From: a virus
Direction: 5' to 3' (one strand)
Virus record (IMG/VR): IMGVR_UViG_3300006928_000045
Location: 1-30,615 of that record
Length of the DNA: 30,615 nucleotides
Shown: piece after piece, positions 13,801 to 22,800 of the stretch
How positions within the stretch are numbered: the stretch's first letter is position 1
How the letters are laid out: every line of letters begins with the position of its first letter
Position numbers and translations under genes: made by a program
The notes under the pieces: model-generated
Told to the model about the DNA's origin: nothing
Seen by the model: the letters and a program-made list of their open reading frames with translations, nothing else
Databases searched by the model: none

Positions 13801-15604
13801 TTTACACTTAATACAATTAGGACAATACGAACGACCAACGGTAGTTGAAGAAAGAAACAAGGATTGGGTTGGTATTGGCGATAACAATGATTATTATCAA
13901 TGCTTAATTGATGCTTATATGGATAGTACAACAAACAATGCTGTTATTAATGGTGTTGTTAATTGTATTTATGGGAAAGGTATTGATGCAACGGATTCAA
14001 GCAGAAAGCCAGAGCAATATGCACAAATGCGATCTTTATTAAAACCTAAAGATTTACGCAGAGTTTGTCAAGATTTAAAACTATTAGGCGAAGCATCTTT
14101 TCAAATTACTTACAATAAGGATAAGATAGCAAGCATAACACATTTTCCACGTGAAACATTACGAGCTGAAAAAATGGATGATGAAGGTAACGTTAAGCAT
14201 TATTTCTATGCGCCTGATTGGAGTAAAGTTACCAAAAGCACAAAATTAAAAAAGTTTCCTGTATTTGGAAGCGGTGCTAAAAACGAAATTTATATAATTA
14301 AAAGATACGTAACAGGTTTCTACTATTATTCTCCTGCGGATTGGGGTACAAGTTATCCTACTTTAGAAAAGGAGATTGCAGATTATTTAATAAATGATGC
14401 ACAATCATCTTTTAGTGGTACGAAGGTTATCAATTTTAACAATGGCGTGCCAGATCGTGAGAAGCAATTATCAATTAAAAATGATGTTTTAGGCAAGTTA
14501 ACGGGTAGCTACGGAGAAAAAGTGATTGTTGCATTCAACAACAATGCAGAAAGCAAAACAACAGTTGAGGATGTACCCTTAAATGATGCACCTGCACACT
14601 ATGAATATTTATCTACAGAATGCCAACGTAAGATACAGGTAATGCACCGCGTGACATCGCCATTATTAATTGGCTTACGTGATGGTAATAGTTCACTTGG
14701 CAGCAATGCAGATGAGATTAAAAATGCAAATTTATTATTTAATAACGTTGTTATTCAACCGTATCAAGATTTAATAATTGATTCGTTAGATGAAATATTT
14801 GCTTACAATGATATTAGTTTAAATCTATATTTTAAAACACTTGAGCCGCTTGAGTTTATGGATTTAGATAGTTTTGATAACGAAGAACAAAAAGAAGAAG
14901 AAACAGGGATTAAAAACGAAGATACAGAGCTTGAAATAATGGCTTCTAAAACAAAAAACAATGATATACCTGAAGAAGTATATAATGCAGTATTAGAAGG
15001 GCTTAAAGGCGAAGCAATGGGATCTGAATGGGAGATTGCTGATATAAGAGATTACAATGAAGAAAACACAAGCGCAGAAGAATGGGCTAACGATGTTATT
15101 CATTTAGCAAAAGAACCAAAAGCAGATACACCTATAAAAAATATACCAGAAAAAGGATCAACACTTGATAAATCTTATTATGCTGTAAGATACAAGTATG
15201 ATGTAGGTACAGCAAGAGGAAGTGGAGGAAGTTCAAGACCATTCTGCCAATCTTTAATGAGCAGAACAAGACAAGGAGTTGTTTATAGGATAGAAGATAT
15301 TAATAAAGCAATGATTGATAAATCTTTGTTCATAAAATACGATTTACCTATGCACAAAAATCAAACCTTTGATTTGTTTAAATTTAAGGGCGGAATTAAC
15401 TGTAGGCATATTTGGAAGGAAGTATTATATAAAATGAAAATACAACCTGCTTTAGAAGGCAAAAAAGGCAGTAGTGATTTAGGAGATTATAAGAATGTAG
15501 ATAAAATACCTAAAAGTTATAAACCAACGCCAAGAGGGCATAAAAGAGCTGCGAAAGCAGAACGAACAAGAAGTGATAGAGGAGCATATCCAACAAGTAA
15601 ATAA
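13793..15604 (+). CDS. Portal protein with C-terminal minor-head extension
   Basis: A 603-residue protein. Residues 1 to about 375 have portal features: an early NNAVINGVVNCIYGKGI segment, the wing/stem region with FPRETLRAEKMDDEGNVKHY, and the crown part CQRKIQVMHRVTSPLLIGLR with a stem helix ending in EIFAYND. An acidic linker (EEQKEEETGIKNEDTELEI) leads to a separate C-terminal domain with KGGINCRHIWKEVLYK (about 531-546), a motif that in other phages closes minor-head (MuF-like) domains. The portal forms the dodecameric DNA gate. The extra domain would lie inside or at the head vertex. It is longer than a plain portal and may be a fusion. The tail is basic. Confidence 0.8.
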   Translation: MDNLHLIQLGQYERPTVVEERNKDWVGIGDNNDYYQCLIDAYMDSTTNNAVINGVVNCIYGKGIDATDSSRKPEQYAQMRSLLKPKDLRRVCQDLKLLGEASFQITYNKDKIASITHFPRETLRAEKMDDEGNVKHYFYAPDWSKVTKSTKLKKFPVFGSGAKNEIYIIKRYVTGFYYYSPADWGTSYPTLEKEIADYLINDAQSSFSGTKVINFNNGVPDREKQLSIKNDVLGKLTGSYGEKVIVAFNNNAESKTTVEDVPLNDAPAHYEYLSTECQRKIQVMHRVTSPLLIGLRDGNSSLGSNADEIKNANLLFNNVVIQPYQDLIIDSLDEIFAYNDISLNLYFKTLEPLEFMDLDSFDNEEQKEEETGIKNEDTELEIMASKTKNNDIPEEVYNAVLEGLKGEAMGSEWEIADIRDYNEENTSAEEWANDVIHLAKEPKADTPIKNIPEKGSTLDKSYYAVRYKYDVGTARGSGGSSRPFCQSLMSRTRQGVVYRIEDINKAMIDKSLFIKYDLPMHKNQTFDLFKFKGGINCRHIWKEVLYKMKIQPALEGKKGSSDLGDYKNVDKIPKSYKPTPRGHKRAAKAERTRSDRGAYPTSK

Positions 15605-15614
15605 ATTTAAAGAA

Positions 15615-15980
15615 ATGGAAACAATAAAAACAGTTTTTGAAAAGATAGCATTAAATTCTAATAAATATGAATTTGCATTATTAGATGATATAAAAAGTAC
15701 AAGTGAGAAATTAAAAAAAATGTGGGAAAGCTCTTTAGAAATAGCTGTTGATGGCGCATCTAAATTAGCTACTAAAACTTCAAAAAGTTCTAAAGCATTA
15801 AATGATCAAATATTTGAATTAAAAAAAGAAATACAAGAGTTTGACAAGAAAGTTAAAGATTTAGGTATTAATATAAATGATGTACCAAATTTTAAAAAGT
15901 TTGAAAAAGAATTACAAATTGCAGAAGCAAGAAGTAAAAGAATTGATAAAATAGTACAAGATTTAAAAAATATATATTAA
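15615..15980 (+). CDS. Coiled-coil virion-associated protein, paralog 1
   Basis: A 121-residue helical, Lys/Glu-rich protein. ATG 15615 is chosen over GTG 15573 because the first residues METIKTVFEKIA line up with MKTIKTVFKKVA of the next gene. Both share a late segment (DLGININDVPNFKKFEKELQ here, ELGVNSNDVKGFKELDDNLD there). The pair is a tandem duplication between portal and connector, and the family is one I recognise from Bacteroidetes phages without a known function. It may be an internal head or connector-linked coiled coil. Confidence 0.7.
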   Translation: METIKTVFEKIALNSNKYEFALLDDIKSTSEKLKKMWESSLEIAVDGASKLATKTSKSSKALNDQIFELKKEIQEFDKKVKDLGININDVPNFKKFEKELQIAEARSKRIDKIVQDLKNIY

Positions 15981-15991
15981 TATAAAATAAA

Positions 15992-16348
15992 ATGAAAACA
16001 ATAAAAACAGTTTTTAAAAAGGTTGCTGAAGATAAAGTTGAGTTAGCAAGTGAAAGGATTGAGTTATCATTGGCTGCTGATATTCAGAAAATTCTAAAAA
16101 ACATTAATTCTAAAATAAAAGATATAAATAATGTAAAAAAAACACTTGAAAAAGTAAAAGATAATGCATTAGATATTAGAGAAGAAGGCAAAAATATTTT
16201 TGATCGTGGAATGGCTGTAAGAGAAGATATAATTGAAATGGCTAAAGAATTAGGCGTTAACAGTAATGACGTAAAGGGCTTTAAGGAATTAGATGATAAT
16301 CTTGATTTAATAGAAAAAGAATTTCAAGAATTACTAAAAATGATTTAA
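15992..16348 (+). CDS. Coiled-coil virion-associated protein, paralog 2
   Basis: A 118-residue helical protein, paralog of the gene just upstream. The first 11 codons are almost identical at the DNA level, and a C-terminal helix with G-x-N-x-x-D-V is shared. The middle has diverged (LAADIQKILKNINSKIKDIN, DNALDIREEGKNIFDRGM). The two genes are separated by 11 bp and the next starts 3 bp later, so they are co-translated. Function unknown. Confidence 0.7.
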   Translation: MKTIKTVFKKVAEDKVELASERIELSLAADIQKILKNINSKIKDINNVKKTLEKVKDNALDIREEGKNIFDRGMAVREDIIEMAKELGVNSNDVKGFKELDDNLDLIEKEFQELLKMI

Positions 16349-16350
16349 AA

Positions 16351-16851
16351 ATGGCAAAAGCACTATTTGTAACAAGACAAGATATATCAGTTTTCACGGC
16401 TGCTAATGGCAACATTGATAATGATAAGCTATTACCATTTATTAACCAAGCGCAAGATATTCATATACAGAACTATTTAGGCACAGATCTATACGATAAG
16501 ATACAAGCGGATATTGTTGCAGGTACTTTAGCAGGTGTTTATTTAACATTAGTTACTGATTATGTAAAAAGTATGTTATTGCATTGGAGTATGGTTGAAT
16601 ACTTACCGTATGCAGGCGTTAACATTGCAAATGGTGGTATATATACAAAGAATCCTGAAAACAGCACAGCATTGAGTAAAGATCACGTTGATGCATTGAT
16701 AGAAAAATCACGAGATACAGCACAGTTTTACACGCGCAGGTTTATTGATTATATGACGTACAATTTATCTTCATATCCTGAATATCAAAGCAATTCAAAC
16801 GATGATATGTATCCAGATGATATTGCAGAAAACAGGGGTTGGGTATTATAA
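16351..16851 (+). CDS. Head-tail connector protein (DUF6712-like)
   Basis: A 166-residue, mainly helical protein. The start FVTRQDISVFTAANGNIDND, the segment INQAQDIHIQNYLGTDLYDK (about 32-51) and the later VKSMLLHWSMVEYLPYAGVN are features of DUF6712-type proteins, which occupy the head-tail connector position in Bacteroidetes phages. It would extend the portal channel. Position between the portal group and the adsorption genes agrees with this. Confidence 0.7.
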   Translation: MAKALFVTRQDISVFTAANGNIDNDKLLPFINQAQDIHIQNYLGTDLYDKIQADIVAGTLAGVYLTLVTDYVKSMLLHWSMVEYLPYAGVNIANGGIYTKNPENSTALSKDHVDALIEKSRDTAQFYTRRFIDYMTYNLSSYPEYQSNSNDDMYPDDIAENRGWVL

Positions 16852-16862
16852 AATAAAATATT

Positions 16863-17855
16863 ATGGCAAACACGATAGATTGGGGAAAAGCAACACAGAA
16901 TAACACTAATGGTTATGGTAAATACCAGAATACTATTGGTGCTGCATCTGTATATGAAGATTCTTGGGCAGGTGAAACTGCGGTAGTTGGTACAAGCGCA
17001 GCATTTACTTATGCGAAAAGTTCATATCATCAAGATGAAAGCGATCCAACGCCAACTATTACAGGAACATCAGGCGGTACATTTAGTGGTACAAGCGGCA
17101 TTGTGTTTGTGGATAGTGGTACAAATTCAGACAGTTCTACAGGTCAGATTGATTTAAGTGCTTCAACAATACAGGCGAACACAATTACTTATACTGTTAG
17201 TGGAGTTAGTGCTAATTTCAGTTTAAGCGTTACAGCTTCGCCATTCTTGGCTAATACCTATTCAATGGAATTTGATGGGGTTGATGAGTATATAGATACA
17301 AGCGTTTCATCTGTAGGTTTAGATTTTTCGTTTTCGTGTTGGTTAAAACATAGCGGCACTTTTAGCGCAAATTATAAGGATATAGCTTTTCACAGTTTAG
17401 AAACAACAAATATTTCAAAAGGCGGGTTTTATCTTTATCACAGTAGTGGCTCAAGCCTTGTTTTACGATGTGATTTAGATGCAACAAGAGGAACAACTCA
17501 ACTTGGAACTGGATGGAATCACGTTGCAGGAGTTTGGAATAATACAACTAAATCATTAGTATATTATTTAAATGGTCAACCAGAGATAAGTATGACGCTT
17601 CCAGCGTATGCGTTAATATCAAGAGATTTATATTTAGGCGGTGTTATAAGCGGTTACAATAGTGCAGGTTATAATCTTTTTAACGGTTTGATTGATGAAT
17701 ATGCATTTTGGAATACAGAACTTTCAGCTGATGCAGTTACAGAGATTTACAACGCTACAAACAACAATAGCGGAAAAGCATTAGATCTATTAACAGATTC
17801 AGGAAATTATAGTTCAAGTTCTAACCTACAGTATTGGAATAGGTTAGGTGACTAA
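16863..17855 (+). CDS. LamG-domain tail/adsorption protein (330 aa)
   Basis: The N-terminus (MANTIDWGKATQNNTNGYGK, then SWAGETAVVG) is a short W/G/N-rich module seen at the start of Bacteroidetes phage surface proteins and is probably a virion anchor. Residues about 55-130 form a Ser/Thr/Gly-rich beta domain. From about 137 on there is one concanavalin-like LamG domain (YSMEFDGVDEYIDTS, WNHVAGVWNNTTKSLVYYLN, GLIDEYAFWNTELSADAV). LamG folds bind sugars, so a role in attachment to host polysaccharide is likely. The domain is close in sequence to the fifth LamG of the next gene, which suggests shared origin. Confidence 0.75.
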   Translation: MANTIDWGKATQNNTNGYGKYQNTIGAASVYEDSWAGETAVVGTSAAFTYAKSSYHQDESDPTPTITGTSGGTFSGTSGIVFVDSGTNSDSSTGQIDLSASTIQANTITYTVSGVSANFSLSVTASPFLANTYSMEFDGVDEYIDTSVSSVGLDFSFSCWLKHSGTFSANYKDIAFHSLETTNISKGGFYLYHSSGSSLVLRCDLDATRGTTQLGTGWNHVAGVWNNTTKSLVYYLNGQPEISMTLPAYALISRDLYLGGVISGYNSAGYNLFNGLIDEYAFWNTELSADAVTEIYNATNNNSGKALDLLTDSGNYSSSSNLQYWNRLGD

Positions 17856-17869
17856 TATTAAAAAAAATT

Positions 17870-20800
17870 ATGAGTACAAAATACATAGCAAGCAACTGGA
17901 GATTACCTAATCAAGAAAATAGTAGTAAAAACGATAACTATGGGCTAACCTTTGATGGGGATGAGTCCATAAACTGTGGTACAGCTATTGCGTATGATGA
18001 ATTTACTTTATCTGCTTGGGTTAAAAAAGATTCTTCAGCAGAAAACTGGGTGGGTATTTTTGGAAGTAGAAATGGCTCAAGTGCTACTTTTATATATTTA
18101 CTTGGATTAGATAATACAGGAAAATTTAGATTTATAGCTGATGGAAGTACAAGCATACTAAGTGATAGTGTAGTTTCAGATGATGTTTGGTATCACATAG
18201 TTGGAACAGCTGATGGAACTACTATGAAAATGTATGTTAATGGACAATTACAAAGTTCTACAGCTTCCTATACAACTCCTCTTCCTACTCCAACTAATGA
18301 TTTAATGATTGGTAAACAATGGGATACTGCTACACAATATGAATGGATAGGAGAAATATCTGAATGTTGTTTATTTGATTATGCACTTTCAGAATCACAA
18401 ATAAGCACTTTATACGGAAGCAGTTCTTTAGGTTCAGGTAATCCAATGGCTTTAAAACCTCAACCTGTAGCATTTTATCCTTTAGGCGATAATAGTTCTT
18501 CTAATCCACTAACACAACCAAACGTGGCTGTAGAAGATGCAACTGCTTTTGATAGCAGTGGTGGTTCATATATAACTACCAAAACATTAAGCGAATTTTC
18601 TGTATCAACATCGTTTTCTTTTTCATTTTGGGCTAATATTCAAGCATTTGTAAATTATGAACATTTAATAGGGGCAAGTAATGCTGCTTGGAATCAAGGT
18701 TTTGGACTATATATAACAAGCGGCGCTGGTAAAATACAATTTTGGGTTGATACATATAATGGCTCTGGAAAGTTTGTTCAGTCAGATAACAATTTATCTA
18801 CTAACAAATGGTATCATATAGCTTGCACTTATGATGATACAAATGGAGGATTAATGTATATAGATGGAGTTGCTCAAAGTTCTGGGAGTGCTTTCACAAG
18901 TGCAACTTTAGATGCTAATGACCTTGATAAAATTATAAGAATATTTGGGACTACAAGCGGCTATACTTCAGACGCCTTTATGTCCAATGCACAATTATGG
19001 AACACAGAGCTTTCAGCTTCAGAAGTTACTACACTTTACAATTCAGGAGTACCATTATACACAGGCACACAACCACAAGCAGCTAACTTAAAATCTTGGT
19101 ATAAACTAAACAACACAGCAAACTGGGAAGCAGATAGTTCAGGAAATTGGCAAATACCAGAAGCTACTTCAGCATATCCACAGAGTTTTAATTTTGATGG
19201 GAGTGACTATGTAAATGGTGGTAATTCTACAGAATTACAAATTGCAGATAATTTAACTATTTCAGTTTGGTTTAAAATATTAAACAATTCTGGAAATAGA
19301 GCTTTAGTCGCAAGAGATACTGGTAGTACACAAAGAAACTGGTCTTTATATATTGGCACAACAGGAACTTTAAAATTGTTGATAAGAAATAATACTGACA
19401 CAGCTTATAATACTGTTGAATCGCCATCTGCTTATGATGATGGTAAATGGCATCACGCGGCTTTTGTTTATACACCGTCTACATCATTAATATTATATGT
19501 TAATGGGGTTGCTGTAGACACAAATACAACAAGTATAACTCCTTTAATAAATAATGAAACAGCAGATTTTACCATTGGTGCATATAGTCCTAATCAAGGT
19601 TATACAGGAGATAGATGGACAGGTGAAATTTCTAATGTTCAATGTTGGAATAGTTCACTACCAGCAACAGGAACAGATTCAGTTGAAACACTATACAACA
19701 ACGGAAGCCCACTAACAACAGCAATAGCAAGTTCTAATTTAAAATTATGGGCAAAACTTGATAACAATGAAAAGTTTGATGGTACTAATTGGAGTGTAGA
19801 GAATCAGAAATATCCTGCGGGGTTTGATAGTGCTTTAAGTTTTGATGGAATTAATGATGATATCAGTATAACTCAAAGTAATTTAGGAACGAGCAATACT
19901 ATTTCGTTATGGTATAAAAGTAATGGTAAAATTCCAAATTATTTTACTTTATTAGGTGATAGTACAGCTCCAAATAAATATGCTATCTTGGTATATTATA
20001 GCACAGCTATTTATTATAAAGTACAAGATGCATCAAATGGAAGTATAAATTGGAGTGTTTCAAATGTTGACGATGGTAAATGGCATAATTTTGTTTTTGC
20101 AAGAACAAACACCACAGTAAATTTTTATATAGATGGAAATTTGCAAACAGTAAATAGTAATACTTTAGCAAATAATGATACTAAAATAGATAGAATAGGG
20201 TCTAAACCAACTTTAGGAGATTTTTTTAAAGGAGAACTTTCTAATTTAGTTATTTGGAACTCTGACCAAAGCTCTGAAAAAGATAATATTTACAATAATG
20301 GAACTCCCTCTAATTCTTATACTAATACTCCCGTATCTTGGTGGAAGTTAAACAACTTAACTACAGGAATACAAGATAGCACAGGAAGCAATGACGGAAC
20401 TAATAACGGAGCTACTAAAGTAAACACCTTTGTAAGTACAGAAGCAGCTACAAGTTCAGGAATGACAGAACAAAGTTTAGTAAACAACAATGTATCTACG
20501 TTAAATGGTGAAAGTAGTGGAATGACTTCAGCGAATTTAGTAACATCTGATTTAACGAGGGCTATTCCTTATGATAATTATAGTATGGAATTTGATGGGA
20601 CAGACCAATATATTGATATTACTAATACTGATTTAGGTCTTAATAACACTACATCTATTTGGTTTAAGAGATCTGCAACAGGTACACATACATTATTAGG
20701 TTCAGGAAGTGGTGGTAGTTGGAATAATTATACAATTCAAATACAATCAACTGGAAAAATTAGATATGCTAATGAAGATATAAATTATGTTGAGTTTGAT

Positions 20801-21382
20801 AATGCTACCACTCAATCAATAATTAATACTACAGATACGTGGATAAATATTATAATAATTAGAAATGGGGCAGATGCTAATTTATACGTAAATAGCGTAG
20901 ATTATGATGGTACTAAAACATTTTCTTCAGGCACAACAGTAGCAACAGTTGTTAACACAATCGCGGCTTCAGGTGGTGCTTCAGGAGGTGAGAAAATATT
21001 TGAATTTGCTGGTAAAGCAAGTAATATTTCACTATTTAACGAAGCTCTCACATCAACAGAAGTACAAAAATTATATGCTAACGGTGTACCGCAAGATTTA
21101 AGCAGCTTCACTCCGCAGCCACAGGCTTGGTATCCATTAGGAAGCAATAGTTTCTGGAATGGTTCAGCTTGGACTTGTAGAGATATGATTGGTTCAAACG
21201 ATGGCACAAGCGCAAACATAGGCGCAGATGGGTTAGTAGGCGATGTACCACGTTCAGAAGCAAATGGAACAGGTACTAATATGGATGTGCCAAGTAACTT
21301 GGAAGGAAACACAAAATGGAGCAGTAACAATAGTTATAGTGTTAATATGAGCAGTTTAGCTCGTGTTGAGGATGTAGCTTAA
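17870..21382 (+). CDS. Giant multi-LamG receptor-binding/adsorption protein (1170 aa)
   Basis: The largest gene. By eye it holds five LamG-type beta-sandwich domains starting near residues 22, 223, 437, 648 and 900. Each has an F-DG-D opening, a W-x-H/N-x-x strand followed by MY-VNG-type turns, and an end W-x-x-LS-x-x-V-x-x-LYN-G. Each domain is followed by a short W-Y/K-L linker (AFYPLGDNSSS, SWYKLNN, WAKLDNNE, SWWKLNN, AWYPLGSN). The C-terminus (MDVPSNLEGNTKWSSNNSYS, then VNMSSLARVEDVA) is a module common to such proteins. It would form a long sugar-binding fibre. There is no signal peptide and no sign of a reverse-transcriptase diversity system. The domains differ enough to bind different glycans. 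Confidence 0.8.
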   Translation: MSTKYIASNWRLPNQENSSKNDNYGLTFDGDESINCGTAIAYDEFTLSAWVKKDSSAENWVGIFGSRNGSSATFIYLLGLDNTGKFRFIADGSTSILSDSVVSDDVWYHIVGTADGTTMKMYVNGQLQSSTASYTTPLPTPTNDLMIGKQWDTATQYEWIGEISECCLFDYALSESQISTLYGSSSLGSGNPMALKPQPVAFYPLGDNSSSNPLTQPNVAVEDATAFDSSGGSYITTKTLSEFSVSTSFSFSFWANIQAFVNYEHLIGASNAAWNQGFGLYITSGAGKIQFWVDTYNGSGKFVQSDNNLSTNKWYHIACTYDDTNGGLMYIDGVAQSSGSAFTSATLDANDLDKIIRIFGTTSGYTSDAFMSNAQLWNTELSASEVTTLYNSGVPLYTGTQPQAANLKSWYKLNNTANWEADSSGNWQIPEATSAYPQSFNFDGSDYVNGGNSTELQIADNLTISVWFKILNNSGNRALVARDTGSTQRNWSLYIGTTGTLKLLIRNNTDTAYNTVESPSAYDDGKWHHAAFVYTPSTSLILYVNGVAVDTNTTSITPLINNETADFTIGAYSPNQGYTGDRWTGEISNVQCWNSSLPATGTDSVETLYNNGSPLTTAIASSNLKLWAKLDNNEKFDGTNWSVENQKYPAGFDSALSFDGINDDISITQSNLGTSNTISLWYKSNGKIPNYFTLLGDSTAPNKYAILVYYSTAIYYKVQDASNGSINWSVSNVDDGKWHNFVFARTNTTVNFYIDGNLQTVNSNTLANNDTKIDRIGSKPTLGDFFKGELSNLVIWNSDQSSEKDNIYNNGTPSNSYTNTPVSWWKLNNLTTGIQDSTGSNDGTNNGATKVNTFVSTEAATSSGMTEQSLVNNNVSTLNGESSGMTSANLVTSDLTRAIPYDNYSMEFDGTDQYIDITNTDLGLNNTTSIWFKRSATGTHTLLGSGSGGSWNNYTIQIQSTGKIRYANEDINYVEFDNATTQSIINTTDTWINIIIIRNGADANLYVNSVDYDGTKTFSSGTTVATVVNTIAASGGASGGEKIFEFAGKASNISLFNEALTSTEVQKLYANGVPQDLSSFTPQPQAWYPLGSNSFWNGSAWTCRDMIGSNDGTSANIGADGLVGDVPRSEANGTGTNMDVPSNLEGNTKWSSNNSYSVNMSSLARVEDVA

Positions 21383-21417
21383 AGAAAAAATATTAAATTA
21401 GTAAACAAATAAAAAAA

Positions 21418-21660
21418 ATGGCAACTTATATAGTAATAGATTTAGATGATACAGCAAAAGTAGATTACTCACAAGTAAACACTACTTCAGCTCAAACAAT
21501 GCGTAGAAACGTAGCAAATTCACAGGGAATGATTTCATACGATGTTGAGCCAAGTTATATCTCAAACGGTAGATTAGTACCAGTTTCAACACTTAATCAC
21601 GCAGAGGCATTGGCTTTATTGGCTACGCCTGAATGGACACCAGAAGAACCATCAGAATGA
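21418..21660 (+). CDS. Small conserved protein after the LamG gene (80 aa)
   Basis: An 80-residue protein with VIDLDDTAKVDYSQVNTTSA and a C-terminal TLNHAEALALLATPEWTPEE. I recognise this arrangement from small proteins that follow LamG fibre genes in Bacteroidetes phages, function unknown. The leader is A-rich (AAATAAAAAAAATGG). The next small gene overlaps as ATGA. A fibre chaperone or minor fibre component is possible, but this is context only. Confidence 0.75.
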   Translation: MATYIVIDLDDTAKVDYSQVNTTSAQTMRRNVANSQGMISYDVEPSYISNGRLVPVSTLNHAEALALLATPEWTPEEPSE

Positions 21661-21785
21661 GAGGGTTAAGTGCGAAAATAGAGAAAACGAAAAAAAAGCG
21701 TAAAGGCATACACGCTAAAAGTAAGATGTCTAAAAATGTAAATAGTAAAAATTATGTAAAACCTTATGCACGGCAGGGTAAATAA
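21657..21785 (+). CDS. Basic microprotein (42 aa)
   Basis: A 42-residue peptide with a very high Lys/Arg content (TKKKRKGIHAKSKMSKNVNS, then KNYVKPYARQGK). The KKKRKGIHAK...SKN-x-NSKNY pattern is one I know from short proteins in the same position in other Bacteroidetes phages. ATGA coupling to the previous stop supports translation. The basic charge points to nucleic acid or capsid-interior binding, without firm evidence. Confidence 0.75.
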   Translation: MRGLSAKIEKTKKKRKGIHAKSKMSKNVNSKNYVKPYARQGK

Positions 21786-21792
21786 TATAAAA

Positions 21793-22110
21793 ATGGAAGA
21801 TCACTCACTTATAATGATCGTATCAGCGTTAGTAACTGCGCTTGGTGTGAAAGAAATTTGGCAAATCGTAAAACAGAAAATTGATATTAATGCCAAGAAG
21901 AATGAAAAGTTAGAAGAACGAGCAGATACTATTTACACAGATCAGATTGAACAACTTACCAACAAGATTTCACAATTAGAGGTAAAGATTGATGAACTTA
22001 TTAAAGAAAATTTACACTTAAAAGTTAAGATTGTAAAAATGGAAGCACGCCTTGTAAAAAATGCATCTTCCAAAGTATCAACCAAACGTCATAGAGATGA
22101 GAAAAGTTAA
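21793..22110 (+). CDS. Membrane-anchored coiled-coil protein, lysis region
   Basis: A 105-residue protein with one N-terminal membrane segment (SLIMIVSALVTALGVKEIWQ, residues 5-24) and then a long charged coiled coil (EQLTNKISQLEVKIDELIKE, KMEARLVKN). ATG 21793 is preferred to ATG 21766, which would overlap the basic microprotein and adds an unlikely MHGRVNNIK extension. It lies directly before the amidase and overlaps it by 14 bp, so a lysis or superinfection role is likely. It could be a holin-like or antiholin-like accessory. No lipobox is present, so it is not the spanin. Confidence 0.65.
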   Translation: MEDHSLIMIVSALVTALGVKEIWQIVKQKIDINAKKNEKLEERADTIYTDQIEQLTNKISQLEVKIDELIKENLHLKVKIVKMEARLVKNASSKVSTKRHRDEKS

Positions 22111-22603
22111 TAAAATTATTATTCATTGTACTGCTACCGTTGAAGGAAATAACGTTAGTGCTGGAACTATACGCCAATGGCATTTACGTAGAGGATGGAG
22201 CGACATAGGATACCATTATATCATTGGTACAGATGGGGCAATACAACCTGGAAGAAGCGTACAAATACAAGGAGCGCATACACGCGGACATAACGAAGAT
22301 AGCATTGGCATATCATACGTGGGAGGATTAGATGCAAACAGAAAGCCAAAAGATACACGTACAGAACAACAAAAAGAATCATTAGTTGATATTATTAAAA
22401 TCTTAAAAAACATTTATCCAAAGGCAAGTATTCACGGGCATAGAGATATGAGTAAAGACAATGATGGCGATGGTGTTGAGCGACACGAATGGATGAAAGC
22501 CTGTCCTTGTTTTGATGCGGAGAATGAATATTTAGATCTACAACCAAAAACATTTAAAGCACGTAGTAAAAAAGTTAAGGATAAATTAAAAGATAAAAAA
22601 TGA
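22097..22603 (+). CDS. Endolysin, N-acetylmuramoyl-L-alanine amidase
   Basis: A 168-residue Amidase_2/T7 lysozyme-type zinc amidase that cuts the bond between MurNAc and L-Ala in peptidoglycan. Zinc ligands are expected at His10 (IIIHCTAT), His115 (HGHRD) and Cys136 (KACPCFDA). The GYHYIIGTDGAI segment (38-49) is the conserved active-site strand, and the C-terminal KARSKKVKDKLKDKK is a basic wall-binding tail. ATG 22097 is chosen since MRKVNKIIIHC is the normal family start; the longer ATG 22061 frame would add 12 residues overlapping the previous gene. There is no signal peptide, so a holin is needed for export. Confidence 0.95.
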   Translation: MRKVNKIIIHCTATVEGNNVSAGTIRQWHLRRGWSDIGYHYIIGTDGAIQPGRSVQIQGAHTRGHNEDSIGISYVGGLDANRKPKDTRTEQQKESLVDIIKILKNIYPKASIHGHRDMSKDNDGDGVERHEWMKACPCFDAENEYLDLQPKTFKARSKKVKDKLKDKK

Positions 22604-22800
22604 GTAATAAAACAAAGAACATAATCACAAATATATTAGGTTTAGTATTATTTGCATTTAATACGTTTGAATTCTATTTTGATGAATTTTCATTATTACA
22701 GTATTTTGGCGGTTTAGTAGTAGCATTAGCATTATTTTTATTCAAAGCAACAGAGACAAAAGAATGGTTAAGAAAGGCATTATCCAAATTTTCTTCTTAA
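22600..22800 (+). CDS. Holin candidate (two membrane segments)
   Basis: A 66-residue protein with two membrane segments, about residues 9-25 and 34-49, joined by a short acidic loop (FYFDEFSLLQ) and ending in a basic tail (KEWLRKALSKF). Small size, two helices and position between amidase and spanin fit a class II-like holin, which would let the amidase cross the inner membrane. It overlaps the endolysin as ATGA and the spanin gene by 37 bp. Function inferred from topology and position. Confidence 0.7.
   Translation: MSNKTKNIITNILGLVLFAFNTFEFYFDEFSLLQYFGGLVVALALFLFKATETKEWLRKALSKFSS

Noticed and set aside
15573-15614. Upstream GTG start for the first coiled-coil paralog
   Set aside because: The ATG at 15615 gives an N-terminus that aligns with the paralog at 15992; the extension would overlap the portal gene with unlike sequence.
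16863-21382. Diversity-generating system acting on the LamG genes
   Set aside because: No reverse transcriptase gene and no template/variable repeat pair were found by eye.
22061-22096. Upstream ATG start for the amidase
   Set aside because: The added residues (MHLPKYQPNVIE) are not typical, and the family normally starts a few residues before the IIIH strand, as ATG 22097 gives.
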